Assembly: GCA_910589415.1 (NCBI GenBank)
Contig: OU342630.1
Span: 77,992,186-78,056,185 of the forward strand
Source of the DNA: Malachius bipustulatus
Taxonomy: Eukaryota > Arthropoda > Insecta > Coleoptera > Melyridae
Direction: 5' to 3'
Length of the DNA: 64,000 bases
Shown: positions 23,001 through 36,613 of the stretch, piece by piece
Layout of the letters: each line of letters begins with the position of its first letter
Position numbering within the stretch: position 1 is the first letter of the stretch
The notes under the pieces: model-generated
Told to the model about the DNA's origin: nothing
Databases searched by the model: none
What the model saw: the letters and a program-made list of their open reading frames with translations, nothing else
Translations under genes and position numbers: made by a program

Positions 23001-26000
23001 ATTTCAGAATTTTCATAGTATCTTGTATGTCTTGACGGATAGTGGCTGCAAAATAGTGCATCTTTTCTCTAATCTAACCAGTTCTGTTCCTCTTAGAGAT
23101 TACGAGATACCCATAGTGAGCTCTGAAATAAGGGACACTTATATACATTGACATAATGTAAACACAATAAGAAATAACTCCGTTATAACGTGACACACCA
23201 AAAACTAGTTAAGGGCTGGACCGGCACGAATAAAACGGCCTAAATTTCTTTGAGTACTCTATTTATTCACAGTCAACGTTTCGATTCTTTTTGGAATCTT
23301 CATCAGGACATCGAACAGTTGAGGATTTTAATTAAAACTAACATTTTTCTTTGGGGGACTAGAGCGAAACCTTTTCTGGGTGCATTCTACTAATTTCAAC
23401 TTTAAAAAGACACATTAAAAACTGAAGTTAAAAATATCATAAAATTACTCTTCCTATTAACTACATTATTGCACTTTTTAATCTATTGGTTCAATTTGAT
23501 CACACTTATTTTCTTTCATAATTATTTTCTAAAATTTTTTTACATTTTTCTCCAAGGTAACATGCGCTTTCTATGCTGTTTAGTTAAGGTTGAGCCAGGG
23601 AAAGATTAGTTCCGAGGGTTGAAAATCAAATCTAAAATCCTGAAATATTAAATAAATAATGCATCACGTAAATAAGTTTGGTGTGGTACTATGGAAACAG
23701 ATATTTGGTAACGTTTAGATGAGGTGACAAAAATAATCGACAACGAATTATTGTCAAGAATGAGATTAGTTGACTGTTCCTGTTTTATAATTATTAAAAC
23801 GTATTGCTAACAACAAAATTATTGTTGAATCCTGTTGAATCCCTTTTATAAAAAAATAAGGCAATAAGGAAAACCAAATGATTATGAGAATAATAAAAAT
23901 TATCAAAAAGCGCAAAACAAAATCAAAGTTAAACATCTGCAAAAGATTGTCGTGGAGCGATGGATAGTGCAGTATGGGCTATCGGACTAGCCTACTTACA
24001 AACATGTGCAATGGCTACTGTACGGGTTCGAATCCAAATTCATGGACATTTGTGTGTAACTATAACAATTGGCTAGTTTATCTACAGGCTGATCAGCAGC
24101 TCGCGCACTCAGAGAAAAAAAAAAGGTGGCAACACTGCACTGAACATGTGAATAAATTCGTGTTAGATGGTATTGTTATTATTTTTATTTCCATAGCAAC
24201 GAAGGCATTTGAATATTTTATATTCTAAGTTGAGCTTAGGCGGTTGCCAAACTTCAAATTTCCTTCAGATTTGGGTATGGTATCAATTTCCAACATTCTC
24301 AATTCCTCTGTTAAGAGGTCTTGTGGAAAAAAAATGATGAATTATATAGTATCCGTTCCAGACATTACGGTAACCTGAATTTTTCATTAATTTTTATCAT
24401 GGTTATTGCAAATATTACCTTTAAACTCGGATGAGGGAAACTCTGTAACTTAAAACCAACCGTTGGATTCAATTTTTTTTGCAGAATATCCTTAATTTTA
24501 ATGGGCTCTATATCGCCCTATATTCGGAGTGCACGAGTTACTGATCAGCCTGTATACAGTTAAGAACACCTTCATAAAAAATTAAAATAAAGAAGAGGCG
24601 CCGTTTTTGAGTTGTAATATTTTTTGGAATAATCATAATTATCTATGAAATTACGAAGTATAAAAAAGGTAGGTACAGCATAGCTACATGCCCCATATTT
24701 TCAAAAACAGAAATTCTGGGCTCATTATTAGGTCTAATTGAAAAACTAAGGCGCCTTGATAATATGATCGCTTTTTAATGCTATAGTAATTTACCGCAAA
24801 TACTTTGGCAACACCCTTTATTCTGCATAAACATTAATTTTTCCCTGTTTTCCCTAAAATTGTGGTGGTGGTGGTGATATTACCTCGGGGTTTAATGAGA
24901 CCCCATTAGTCATTTCCCTAACGATACCTAATAGGTTTCCAATCTTCTTTTTCAGGACTATCACCTATTTTACATCTGTATACATGCTTGGCAATATATT
25001 ATTATGTCTTGCATGCATTCCCTGCATTCCGGCTTCTAAAAAGTAAGTACACTGGCATTAAAATCAAGTGTATATTAAAAATTAAGCAGGCTAAGAAAAG
25101 TTTACAGTTATCATCAGTAAAAGATGGTGAACGAATGAAAACTTAATTTAGAGAGGCTGTAAAATCTCTGTAAAATCTGAAAAACTGTAAACTATATCAC
25201 CATAATCTTCAATTTTAATGCGATAAGTAGATATAATAAATTATTTGGGCTAAAGTCTAAAAGGCTAAAAGTCTACATCTAAATAAAAAATCTATTTCTA
25301 GTTTGATCAGTATCCTAAGTTTGGTGCTCTTAGCTTTAGGCACGGGAGCGTTAAAGCCCTGCGTGGCCGCCTTTGGAGGTGATCAATTCAAACTTCCAGC
25401 TGAGAAAACTTTACTGAGACATTTCTTTTCCATATTCTACTTCACCATCAACCTGGGTGGTTTCATGGGTATGGTCGCCAGTCCCATACTAAGGAAGTGG
25501 TTCAGGTGTTTTGGGGAGGACAGCTGCTACGCTTTGGGTTTCGGTGTCCCCGCAGCTATTATGGCTTCTGGCCTAGGTGAGTCATTCAAGAAAATGTTAG
25601 ATTAGTTTCACACTGATACTTATGAGTATAAAAACATGATCAATTTAATGTGACTTTTTCTATTTTCAGTGGTCTTATGTCTGGGAAGGATATTTTACAA
25701 AGTAAGGACGCCAAAAAGTCCTGTTATGCAGAAGTTCATTGGTTGCATTTGGGTACGAGAAGTATTAAAACTAAGTTTCAATTTGTAGATGTCTAATCTA
25801 TATTTAGCGCGCTTTAGTTGTGAGAGCTAAGACGAAGACCAAGTTGGAGGGACGCCATTGGCTGGAGTATGCGAAACAAGACTATAGCGATAAGCTGATT
25901 GGAGACGTCAAGATCGTTTTCGCAATCTTTCTACTTTATGTACCGCTGCCACTGTTCTGGTCTTTGTTTGATCAACAAGGTTCTAGATGGACATTTCAGG

Positions 26001-28688
26001 TAAATTTAATTTTGACATTATTATGGAGGTACTAATTATTATTGCAGAGGTTGTTTTTTAAATTATTGTAATTCTCACCATAAAACTTTGTGACAAGTTT
26101 TTAAGGGTTAGAATTTATTTTGAATTAAGCCTTATTAGAGTTTATTCGAATGAGCGCATTATGGAACCAAAAAAGGCATCTCTAGGAATAGCTAGCTTAG
26201 AGAGAACTTAGAGGAAGACCAAGCTGGAGGGAAGTCATTGGTTGGATTATGCGAAACAAGACTATAGTGATATAAGAGATTTTTGACACTCTTATTTAAA
26301 TTTGGAAGAAAATTTGTTAACTGACAACTAATGAGACCGGCGAATAGCTAGCGCTGCAAAAATTTTTTACTGCTTGTAGGAATTTCTTCAGCGCCAAATC
26401 AAGTGCTGAATAGAACGAAATAGAACATGGTTGCCATTTTCGTTGAACGAATGAAATTTTAGTTTTTTGTTCGTAAAGTAAATAACCTGCGAAATAAAAT
26501 TAAAAGTCACAATACTCTGATGAAAAGGTTAATTTCGAAACACGACCAAGAGGAGTTGATTTGGAAAAAAATTTGAAAACCAAACTCAGTGGTGCTTCGA
26601 AGACCAAACAGAAACGGTCTGGGCCAGCGATTATCGCTGTCAGAACTCAGACGCGAGTAAAGCTGTTACTGCTCGAGTGGGTGATTTTTCTGACAAACAA
26701 GGCGCCCTCATAGGCGTCTCTGACATATAGGCGCCCACACATTATTATTACACTCAATTATTCGCAAAACTCAATTTTAACAAATACAATAATTTTCAAT
26801 AAAAACAATTATTTTTATCTATAGGCTTCTCATATGAATGGAAACCTTTTGGGTACTCAAATCTTACCCGACCAGATGCAGGTCATGAATCCTGTTATTG
26901 TACTCTTCCTTATTCCACTGTTTGAAAAATTTTTGTACCCTTTATCGGACCGTTTTGGTATCATGGTAAATCCTCTACATCGAATGGCAATTGGTGGTAT
27001 TTTAGCAGGACTCGCTTTTTATACTGCAGGTAACAGTGTTTCGTAGTTTAAATAATAAGTTAGGTCCGGGTAATTATACTTATCTCGTTTTAGGCATTTT
27101 GGAATTAGTTTTGCAAGCCGCAAATCCAAATCTTCCAGATCAAGGTCACGCCACTCTTCATTTTATCAACACCTTGCCTTGCCAGGTACAAATCCACAAT
27201 TCTTTAAATACAGATGAGAATCTCGAAGCAAAAGGTATGTGGAGCTTAAAGAATGTACCATTAGGGAAGCTGATGAAGCTTGAAGCTTCCGTTGAAGCTC
27301 CAAATGAATGCGGAAACTTAAAACTAGGAATTCCAGTCTGCAATGTGAAAATTGATCCACCGCAAGAATATGAAGTAAAATTATGTTCCGGTAGGATTTT
27401 TGAAAATATTTTAATAATTTTCTTATTTGCAGGTAGCTACTATACTGATAGGCTTGAACGAGCATGACAACATCCAAGCGTTTTCTGCAGATAATGATGA
27501 AATGTGGCTGTCACAATCAGGTAATCCAAAAATACGGTGAGAAATTATACTTCTGAGCTAGAAATAATTCATCAAAGCGGAATTTTTATAGAGTAGCTTA
27601 TGTAAAAACATCAAAAGATCATAAAGCTGTCGTAACATTGAAAAGTAAAGATAAAAAATTTGAAGAGACTTATAAAGTCCCACAAACTAAGAAAGCTCAC
27701 GCTGCCACATCTCCTTATCTAGAACTTTCACCAGGCATGTAAGTAGCTTTTCAACATGCACCCAAACACTTATCATAACATAATTATCATTTTGCATTTA
27801 CAGAAATGATTGTATTGTAACGAGTGATACGTACAACATTCTCTTGGAAAAAAGTTTTCATTTGGACGTGGGCGGTGTATACATTTTTGTTGTGAGAGAA
27901 AACTTAAATAAAGTTGAGGTAGGTACTTAATTAAAAAAATCTTGGCATCTCCAAATTTTTTCTCTTACTTATGAAAATGTAATAACTCCTAACTATTTCA
28001 TATTTCTTCTAGTTTGCAAAAGTTTTTACTGTAGCTGAAGCGAATAATATTAATATGTTGTGGTTACTTCCTCAATACTTCCTAATTTCTGTAGCGGAAA
28101 TTATGTTCGGAGTTGCTGGATTAGAATTTTCTTTTACTCAGGTATGAACTGTTCAGGTTATCAATATTCATGTTTCCTGTATCATTTCTTTTTTATTCAT
28201 TTATAATACAACCTCTTATTTTAAATAATTTTGATTAAGTAGGTATATGAATGCATCGTGCTGTGAATTAACTTACAATTTATTTTTATAATATTAAGGC
28301 ACCGAAGAGTATGAAAACAGTTACGATAGCGGGTTGGTATCTAACAGTTGCAATTGGTAATTTAATTGTCATTTTGGTTACTCAAGCTCGCTTAGTTGAA
28401 AATCAGGTAAGGTCTAGATGTAAGTGTGTAGCGTTAATTAACTCTTAAATGTTGACTTTCAATGTAATCGATAAAATCTGTTATTTACAGGCATATGAGT
28501 TCTTCCTTTTCGCTGTTCTGATTGTAGCAGATATGATACTGTTTGCCGAATTAGGTGCCAGATACAGATTCGTCAATATTGAAGCTGATAGTTCCGTTGC
28601 GGTGATCGCCGCTGATAAAAAACTGAAAAACAAATACATGACAACGAGCAGTTACCTAAATTTCATTATGGAAAAGGAACCTACATGA
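20098..28688 (+). CDS. Proton-coupled oligopeptide transporter (POT/PTR2, SLC15 family), 14 coding exons
   Basis: Membrane symporter that imports di- and tripeptides with protons. Exons: 20094-20176, 20242-20383, 24956-25042, 25302-25576, 25670-25752, 25808-25999, 26825-27029, 27094-27390, 27437-27536, 27592-27738, 27804-27918, 28013-28141, 28299-28406, 28491-28688. All introns are GT-AG and all phases agree, giving 718 residues (usual for animal PEPTs). Seen: the ExxER proton motif (E15-R19), the YH pair in helix 2 (H49, matching human His57), KPCVAAFGGDQF (121-132), FWSLFDQQGSRW (272-283), a long extracellular loop (about 365-585) between helices 9 and 10, and a helix-10 Glu (603) before GLEFS. 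The tail AYEFFLFAVLIVADM is the last helix. Start at 20098 is only the first in-frame Met of exon 20094; an upstream exon may supply the true start. FSFCG replaces the usual FSYYG. Intron 3 (4.6 kb) is full of repeats; the others are mostly short. Confidence 0.95.
20610..20720 (+). pseudogene. LINE reverse transcriptase scrap in transporter intron 3
   Basis: A short open stretch reads MSNQIHCFADDNTLHREFSF, matching the FADD catalytic box of Jockey/I-type reverse transcriptases (HCFADDSTLH style). Neighbouring frames give QRETTC-like remains. Strongly truncated. Confidence 0.6.
21403..21770. mobile_element. Foldback MITE with AAGTTGGCACCCCTA ends
   Basis: Left AAGTTGGCACCCCTAGGTGC and right ..GGGGTACCAACTT are inverted copies. 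Arms extend through CGAATTTTTATAAA and CATTCGTTTGTC. The interior has two internal variants of GGACAAACAAAAATTTTGG. Lies in intron 3 of the transporter. Confidence 0.75.
21960..22295 (+). other. Unrecognised ORF with an internal duplication, in intron 3
   Basis: An open frame holds two copies of one block about 195 bases apart: KKDLIEACIKFNKNGLK (about 21970) and NKDLIEAYNKLNKKGLK (about 22168). Between them is YSYEQLLEHILARLFYNM. The composition looks coding, but I recognise no family. It is probably a scrap of a mobile element or a processed gene in the sense orientation of the transporter. No splice signals bounding it were convincing. Confidence 0.35.
22589..23145. mobile_element. Foldback family A, copy in intron 3
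   Basis: The left end TTATACAGGGTGTCCTTATTTC and the right end GAAATAAGGGACACTTATAT are inverted. The CACTATGGG block matches CCCATAGTGAG. The interior shares GGTTAAATTAGAGAAAAGATG, GTTGACTATGAAAACTCTG and GATCTAGTCGGCTTTGAAAA with the 33065-34076 copy. The right terminus has lost CCCTG. Confidence 0.75.
23255..23320 (-). ncRNA. Hammerhead-ribozyme-like motif (Penelope-type end)
   Basis: On the - strand CTGATGA (23306-23300) is followed by a GATTC/GAATC stem with a CAAAAA loop and then GAAAC (23282-23278). This is the order and spacing of the conserved core of a hammerhead ribozyme (CUGANGA, helix II, GAAA). One unpaired A lies between CTGATGA and the stem. Helix I and III could not be confirmed. 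Such cores are known in terminal repeats of Penelope-like elements. The flank CAACGTTTCG..TTCATCAGG is typical of those ends. Confidence 0.5.
23948..24060 (+). mobile_element. tRNA-derived SINE-like element in intron 3
   Basis: A perfect B box GGTTCGAATCC at 24026-24036 is preceded by an A-box-like GATGGATAGTGCAGTATGG at about 23958-23978. Box spacing is somewhat long, and the cloverleaf is poor, which favours a SINE head over a functional tRNA gene. Sense orientation relative to the transporter. Confidence 0.6.
26199..26275 (+). pseudogene. Decayed partial copy of transporter exon 7, in the next intron
   Basis: GGAAGACCAAGCTGGAGGGA...TATGCGAAACAAGACTATAG repeats the first third of exon 25808-25999 with a few changes, about 370 bases downstream and in the same orientation. 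Translated it still reads KTKLEGSHWLDYAKQDYSD, but a stop (TAG) lies two codons upstream of this block and another (TGA) soon after, and the rest of the exon (helix 7) is missing. A tandem duplication that decayed; there is no sign it is spliced. Confidence 0.85.
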
Positions 28689-31309
28689 AAATATATCAGA
28701 GAATGCTGTACTTTAAGAAAAATATAAAATAACTTGTTGAGAAAATTATTTGACTTTCTTCGTATTGTAGTGGATTTGCGTTGAAAGGTGCGTCTCTAAA
28801 GTGATCTCAGACTCAATCGATCAATTATTTATTAAAGAAAAACTTACACAGTTACTTTACCACACCACACATTATCTATTTACACTAATTTTGAAGCGTG
28901 GAGACAGGGAAATCCCATGAAAATGGGACTTTTGCAAGTATCGGCTCACTTAATTATTGTTTGATAGAGAATGTTAAATGGATCATTTGTTGAGATTGAG
29001 AAGCTGCTTCTGTCGCTGTAAATAGTTGTTAAATTTTAAGTCTTCTCACCCTTTTTCAAAAAATCGGGGGTTAAAAAAAATACCGTTACCTACCCTTATT
29101 GTGTGGAATTGTTTGATTATTGTTGAATAAAAATAGTAGTGTTTTTATTCAAAATTTACGCTATACAAAAATTCAATAGAAATCTTACTTGGTTTTCGAA
29201 ATTGGGGTAAAATAAGTTTTCAAGCAAGCAGAGATATTTTTGTTTCCTATGACAATAATTATTTAAGCATTTCTTGTGTATTTTCTATAAATTTTCGTTC
29301 TAAAGTCAAGTTTTTTAGATTACTTTCTATTTTTTTATTTCACGTATTTCACGTATATGGCTTTGGCAGGACCAATTAGTCAGAACTCTTTTGTAAGTAA
29401 TAAGTTTAGTTATAAAAAAAAACAGGAGAAAAAGCTCAAGCCATTATTCCCAGCACACACTCAGAGACTTTCTTATCAAACGGAGGGAAATTGTATAGTC
29501 TGGCTAGTTAATATCTATTCTGCAGTGGTATCTACTGGCATTCTATTCTGCTGTTTTCTGTTCTTATATTTAGATTATAAATGAAATATTAACACTCTGG
29601 CTAAACATTAATTTTATATTGTCTATTTATTATGAGAAAATAATTTTATATTTATGCTCAGGAATATAAAATGTTGCCACACCTAGTTACTACTTTTTCA
29701 CCTATAGGCAGATAAAATGACACTTTTATGTCATCTTCATAGAATTGTAAGGGTGTCATTTTTATGACGTGAAAATAGTGATAAAACAGAGTCCAGACAT
29801 TTGTTATAAGCAATATTAAATATATTAACATAAGATAAATAAATCTACATCAGCTGATTCAATTTGACACTATCAGGAGTCATCAAATCAAATAATCAAA
29901 CAGTATAGAAACTTTTCTGAAGCATGTAAAAATATCCTAGGATTTAAGTTTCGTAAACCAAACTAGTGTATTATTTCTTAGAAAAATACACTACATACCC
30001 ACTTATAAGAACTACTGAATGACTTCTACTTGAGTAGGTACCTACATTTTACGATGATTTATATAATTTCCAGACCGGAATCATAAACTTTCATTGTTCT
30101 AATAATTATTGATAACATGTTTACCTTTATACAAAGCTACATTTGTAAACAATTATTTCAATTCGTTAAATAAACAATAATTATTTCTTCATTGATAAAT
30201 AATCTTATTGTTACTTTCAAATTCGGTGCGTAAAAACCTATATTTGCGCAATTTTTTTAATTTTTTTTTATGAATACCTATCAATATTAAAAGCACACAT
30301 CTACGAATTAAGAGCACATATTTTTTAAATTCTTATCTAAAAAATATTATTAATAATGATCAAATGGTTTGACTTATTATTGTAAACCTGATTTTTCAAT
30401 ATATTTTTTAAATTTTGGATATGCAAAACCGATTCGTGGAAGACTGCAAATTGATCTATAGCCTACTACAATCCAGAGAGATTTAATTTTAATTTTTTTT
30501 TATTTTTATATTATCTTGAAAAGAAAATGTTAAAATTTGGTCAAACAACACAAAGCAACATTTTAATTTAATAATTAATTTACCAGAATATGAATACATA
30601 GAAATAAAAAAAAGTGAATTTACGATTAATTTAAAACTTTCTTGCATATATATCAATGGTATAAATAGTGCATTTTTATGCGTTGAGTCAATTATGAATA
30701 TTTCCCATTTTGGAAATCGTTTGATTTTTTAAATTTTTTTAACGACCAAAACGGAATTTTTTTTGACACAACTTGGGATACGTTCTTCTGATTCTGTAAT
30801 TTTTATTGAAAAATTATGTTTAGTTTAGAGGAGCTCAAAATATTTCAGTTTTTACGAAAGTTCGAATACTCATTTTAACGAAAATTCAAAGGGCCGCCCA
30901 TTTCGAAACGACTTGACCGATACTTCTCAAATACAATAACAGAATAACTCTCTCCAGATATCTAACTATTACAAGAATTTCAGTTTTCCAGATCGAAAAC
31001 TACGACCTGTGCTCGAATGACACGAATGGGTTTTTGCGAAATTTAAAGTGGCGTTCTATAGATACCTACAAAAAACGTTCTTTTGAAAGCTTTTTTTTAA
31101 CAAAAATCCACAGTCCTCCAAATGTTTCACAAGATTTGACAATTATGGGTCAAAAGTTGAAAAGTAAAACTACAAGGGCATTTATAAAACAAAAAAAATT
31201 CTATCCACGCCACTTGCTTCTTAATCGAAAAACTGAAACATTTTTCACACTAGGGTAACGTTCTTTCCATCCTTTTGACTTATTGTTTTTGTGTTTAATT
31301 TTTTCAAGT
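28689..31309. other. Transporter 3' flank and AT-rich spacer
   Basis: No canonical AATAAA lies close to the stop; AAATATAAAATAAC follows 30-45 bases after it, and a clear AATAAA is at about 29125. An open frame 29357-29584 starts MALAGPISQNSF followed by a strong donor-like GTAAGT, but I recognise no homology. The rest is AT-rich with nothing recognised. Confidence 0.4.
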
Positions 31310-33020
31310 TTGCATACAGGAGTGATTCCTTGGTTCGCTCTAAACAAAAAGTTTCAATTTAACATGGTTCCGTAAATGAACCGTTTTTGAGACACAGGAC
31401 GTGAAAAAGGTTAATTTATCCACTTTTTTGAAGATATCCCCGGAACCGTTGAAGTACAGAATTCAGCTTTAGATACCTATCTTATATTACCACTGATATT
31501 GGCTACTTTTTTATTGCCAACAAATTTTTTTTCCATGTGCTATCGGCGGAGATTTTGGGATTTAAATGGGTATTATCGGCAAGAAAGCCTGGAGTGCAGA
31601 CCTCTTATATCATTTTTTCATTATGTGAGGTCCCAGCTCAATTACCCCACTCACGTTCCACCGATCCGCAGGGGGGAGGGGGGAAGGAGTCATTCTAAAG
31701 TACGGGGCATCAGTTTTTCGTGGATTGCTCCGTCAGTGTTGATCCTACCGAAAAAATTGTTCTTTTCAAAAAGGAAGAGCTAGGCAGGACACGTAAGCTC
31801 GTTCCAGGCGAAAGTCAATCGGACAACTTGTTTGCGAAATATAGCGATTTTTCTGTGCGAAAAAAAATTTCAAATGGTTTGTGCTTGGCCGGTAGTGTAT
31901 GTAGGAGGTTCGGCTAATGTTTTTTAGAAGGGAATTTTGATATTTTTTAAGGGTCCGTTTGGAGGGGGTGGTGGAACAATTTGGAGGGGAGGGAGAGCGA
32001 ATGTTCAAAATTTCTTAAAACCCCGATAACTCGACTCCGAAGAGGCGTAACGCAAAAAATCAAACCGTGCTTTGTTCATTTTTTTGCTCGAAATACAATG
32101 AACCCTTTCGAAACTAACGTACGCGAAAAATCCGCCGCTGGCACGCGAAAAAAAAATTTGCATTCTTTTAAAAATGCAAAATTGTCTCCCCTACCCCTTC
32201 CATTCATGCCAAAAAAACAAAAAAAAAAAAAATTGAGATTTTTTTTCGCGTGCCAGCGTCGGATTTTTCGCGAACGTTCCTTTGGAAAGGGTTCATTGTA
32301 TTCCGGGTAAAAAAACGAACTAACGCCGTTTGTTTTTTTGCGCTACGCCTCTTCGGATTCGAAATATCTGGGTTTTAAGAAATTTTGCCCTTCCCCTCCA
32401 AATTGTCCCACTACCGCCTCCCAACGGGCCCTTGAAAAACATCAAAAAGCCCTTATGCAAAACATTAGCTGAACCCCCTACCCCTACATGCACTACCGGC
32501 CAAGAATAAACCATTTGAAAATTTTTTTTTTCGCACAGAAAATTCGCTATATTTTGCGAATAAGTTTCCCGATCGACTTCCACCTAGAACGGTCTTACGA
32601 CGTGTTCTGCCAAGCTCTTCCTATTTGGGAGAACCATTTTTTCGGTAGGATCAACACTGACGGAGTAATCCACGAAAAACTGATATCCCGTACTTTACAA
32701 AGGCCCGCCCTCCCTCATCGGTGGAACGTGAGTGGGGAAATTGACCTAGGACCTCATTTAGTCGATCGGGATTTTTTTTGACATATCTAGGAGGTCTCAC
32801 TTCGAAATACCCTAAATACCTTACTAATTGACTAAAGTTTTTTTGCTATTCATTTTCCGAAACATGTTTTGAAACATCCGAAGCGACTTTTTCATTGTAA
32901 ATAGCCGTTTTTCTCGAGAACGGTTCATGTTAGCAATTATGACCAAGAGTACCTTTTTGTGAAAAAAATGCCAGTTTTACCAGTACCTGGGTATCGTAGA
33001 ATTTAGGGACAAAATAACTT
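31310..33020. mobile_element. Foldback G (GC-richer palindrome) inside a family B relic
   Basis: Arms of about 560 bp run from about 31626 to 32180 and back from 32240 to 32755. The left has CCCACTCACGTTCCACCGAT and GTCAGTGTTGATCCTACCG; the right has their complements, as do TTTGGAGGGG / CCCCTCCAAA and the GCGTAACGCAAAAAA / TTTTTTGCGCTACGCC blocks. Centre near 32210. Flanks 31380-31520 (GATATCCCCGGAACCGTTGA) and 32830-33000 (CGAGAACGGTTCATGTTAGC, ACCAAGAGTACC) match the interior of foldback family B, so G inserted into it. The frames seen within are arm artefacts. Confidence 0.75.
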
Positions 33021-33064
33021 AGTGTAACCCCAAAATCTCCGTCACTGTCACAATTTGTCGCGCT

Positions 33065-34076
33065 TATACAGGGTGCACCATGTATCCTTCTCTATATTGC
33101 TATCTCCTGAACGCTAATAGATACAGGGTCGGTTAAATTAGAGAAAAGATGCGCAGTTTTGTGGTCATCTCGAATTCGTCAAAACATGCAAGATATCTGT
33201 GACCGTTCCTGAAATATCCTGAAAAAACTGAAAAATCGAGATTTCTTATTTTCGTCATATCTTTTTTATTATTGGAAATTAATAAATAATTTTTTGTAAG
33301 CTTACATAAGCCGTTAAGAGCTATCCATCTGACATTTCAAAAATTTTCAAGGCCTACAAGATCCAAGAGTTTTCACAGTCAACTTTCGTTTTTCTTATGG
33401 CCGCCATATTATTTTTTTATGTCGTTTGATATGAAAAAAATATTGGAAACCAAAAATCAATAAACTTCAAAAAATTTTTTTTTTTTAATTTTTATTCTTC
33501 TTTTTTCAAAGAAAAATCTAAAAAAAATCGTAGAAAAACATCAACATTCGTAAAATACGCCGAAATAGTGCTTGCCTTATGGTTTTTTAATTTATCTATG
33601 AAATTCGGTCTAAAAATGTGTCTTTTTTGTAAAGAAAAAAGAAGAATAAAAATTTTTCAAATTTATTTTTTGAAGTTTAACAATTTTTAGTTTTTATGAT
33701 TTTTTTTATATCGAACAACATAAAAAAACAATATGGTGGCTATAAGAAAAACGAAAGTTGACTATGAAAATTCTGAGATCTAGTCGGCTTTGAAAATTTT
33801 TAAAATGTCAGATGGGTAGCTCTTGCCGACTTATGTAAGCCCACAAAAAATTATTCATTAATCTCCAATAATAAAAAAGATATGGAAAAAATAAGAAATC
33901 CAGATTTTTTAGTTTTTTCAGGATATTTCAGGAACGGTCACATATATCTTGTATGTCTCGACGGAATCGAGATGGCCACAAAATTGCGCTCCTTTGGACT
34001 TGTTTAACCGACCCTGTATCTGTTAGTGTTAGGAGATAGCAATATATAGAGAAGGATACATGGTGCACCCTGTATA
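33065..34076. mobile_element. Foldback family A, best copy
   Basis: Near-perfect ends: TATACAGGGTGCACCATGTA and its complement, then TCCTTCTCTATATTGCTATC. Arms of about 450 bp continue through TAGATACAGGGTCGGTTAAA, the CTGAAATATCCTGAAAAAAC block and GTCAACTTTCGTTTTTCTTA, leaving a short centre near 33570. It would extrude as one long hairpin. No protein is encoded. Other copies: 7000-7560, 22589-23145, 58560-59010. Confidence 0.85.
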
Positions 34077-34317
34077 GGATGAGAGCAGCCTGTATTTAAA
34101 TACTTAAAATACTAAAAAAATACTCATTAAAAAAATAAAAATAAAAAAATTCAACAAAAATTCAAAGAGCCGCCATTTTGAACTGACTAGACCGATTTTG
34201 CTCAAACGCAGTACAAGACCACTTCTTATGTATATCTTACACCCACAAACATTTCAGCAGTACTCTATATTGAAAACTGCGACCTGAAATGGTGTGACAA
34301 GAATACGTTTTAGTGTA

Positions 34318-36480
<2,163 letters not shown>

Positions 36481-36613
36481 GATAGCAAATTATACTTTAG
36501 CAAAAGATTCCTGGAGTCGCGCTCTGAGAAATTGAATTAGCCAACCAAATTTGGCACGGATTCTCCTGAGAGATATCTCTGTTAAATACAGGCGGATCCA
36601 TAGCGCACCAGTC

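Noticed and set aside
23948..24060. tRNA gene
   Set aside because: Boxes are present but arms do not pair as a cloverleaf; a SINE is more likely.
29357..29584. 75-residue frame with hydrophobic end and a GTAAGT after MALAGPISQNSF
   Set aside because: No homology, no partner exon in phase nearby; kept only as a remark in the spacer entry.
31499..32781. Six overlapping 65-109 residue frames on both strands
   Set aside because: They lie in the two arms of one palindrome and mirror each other; no family motif.
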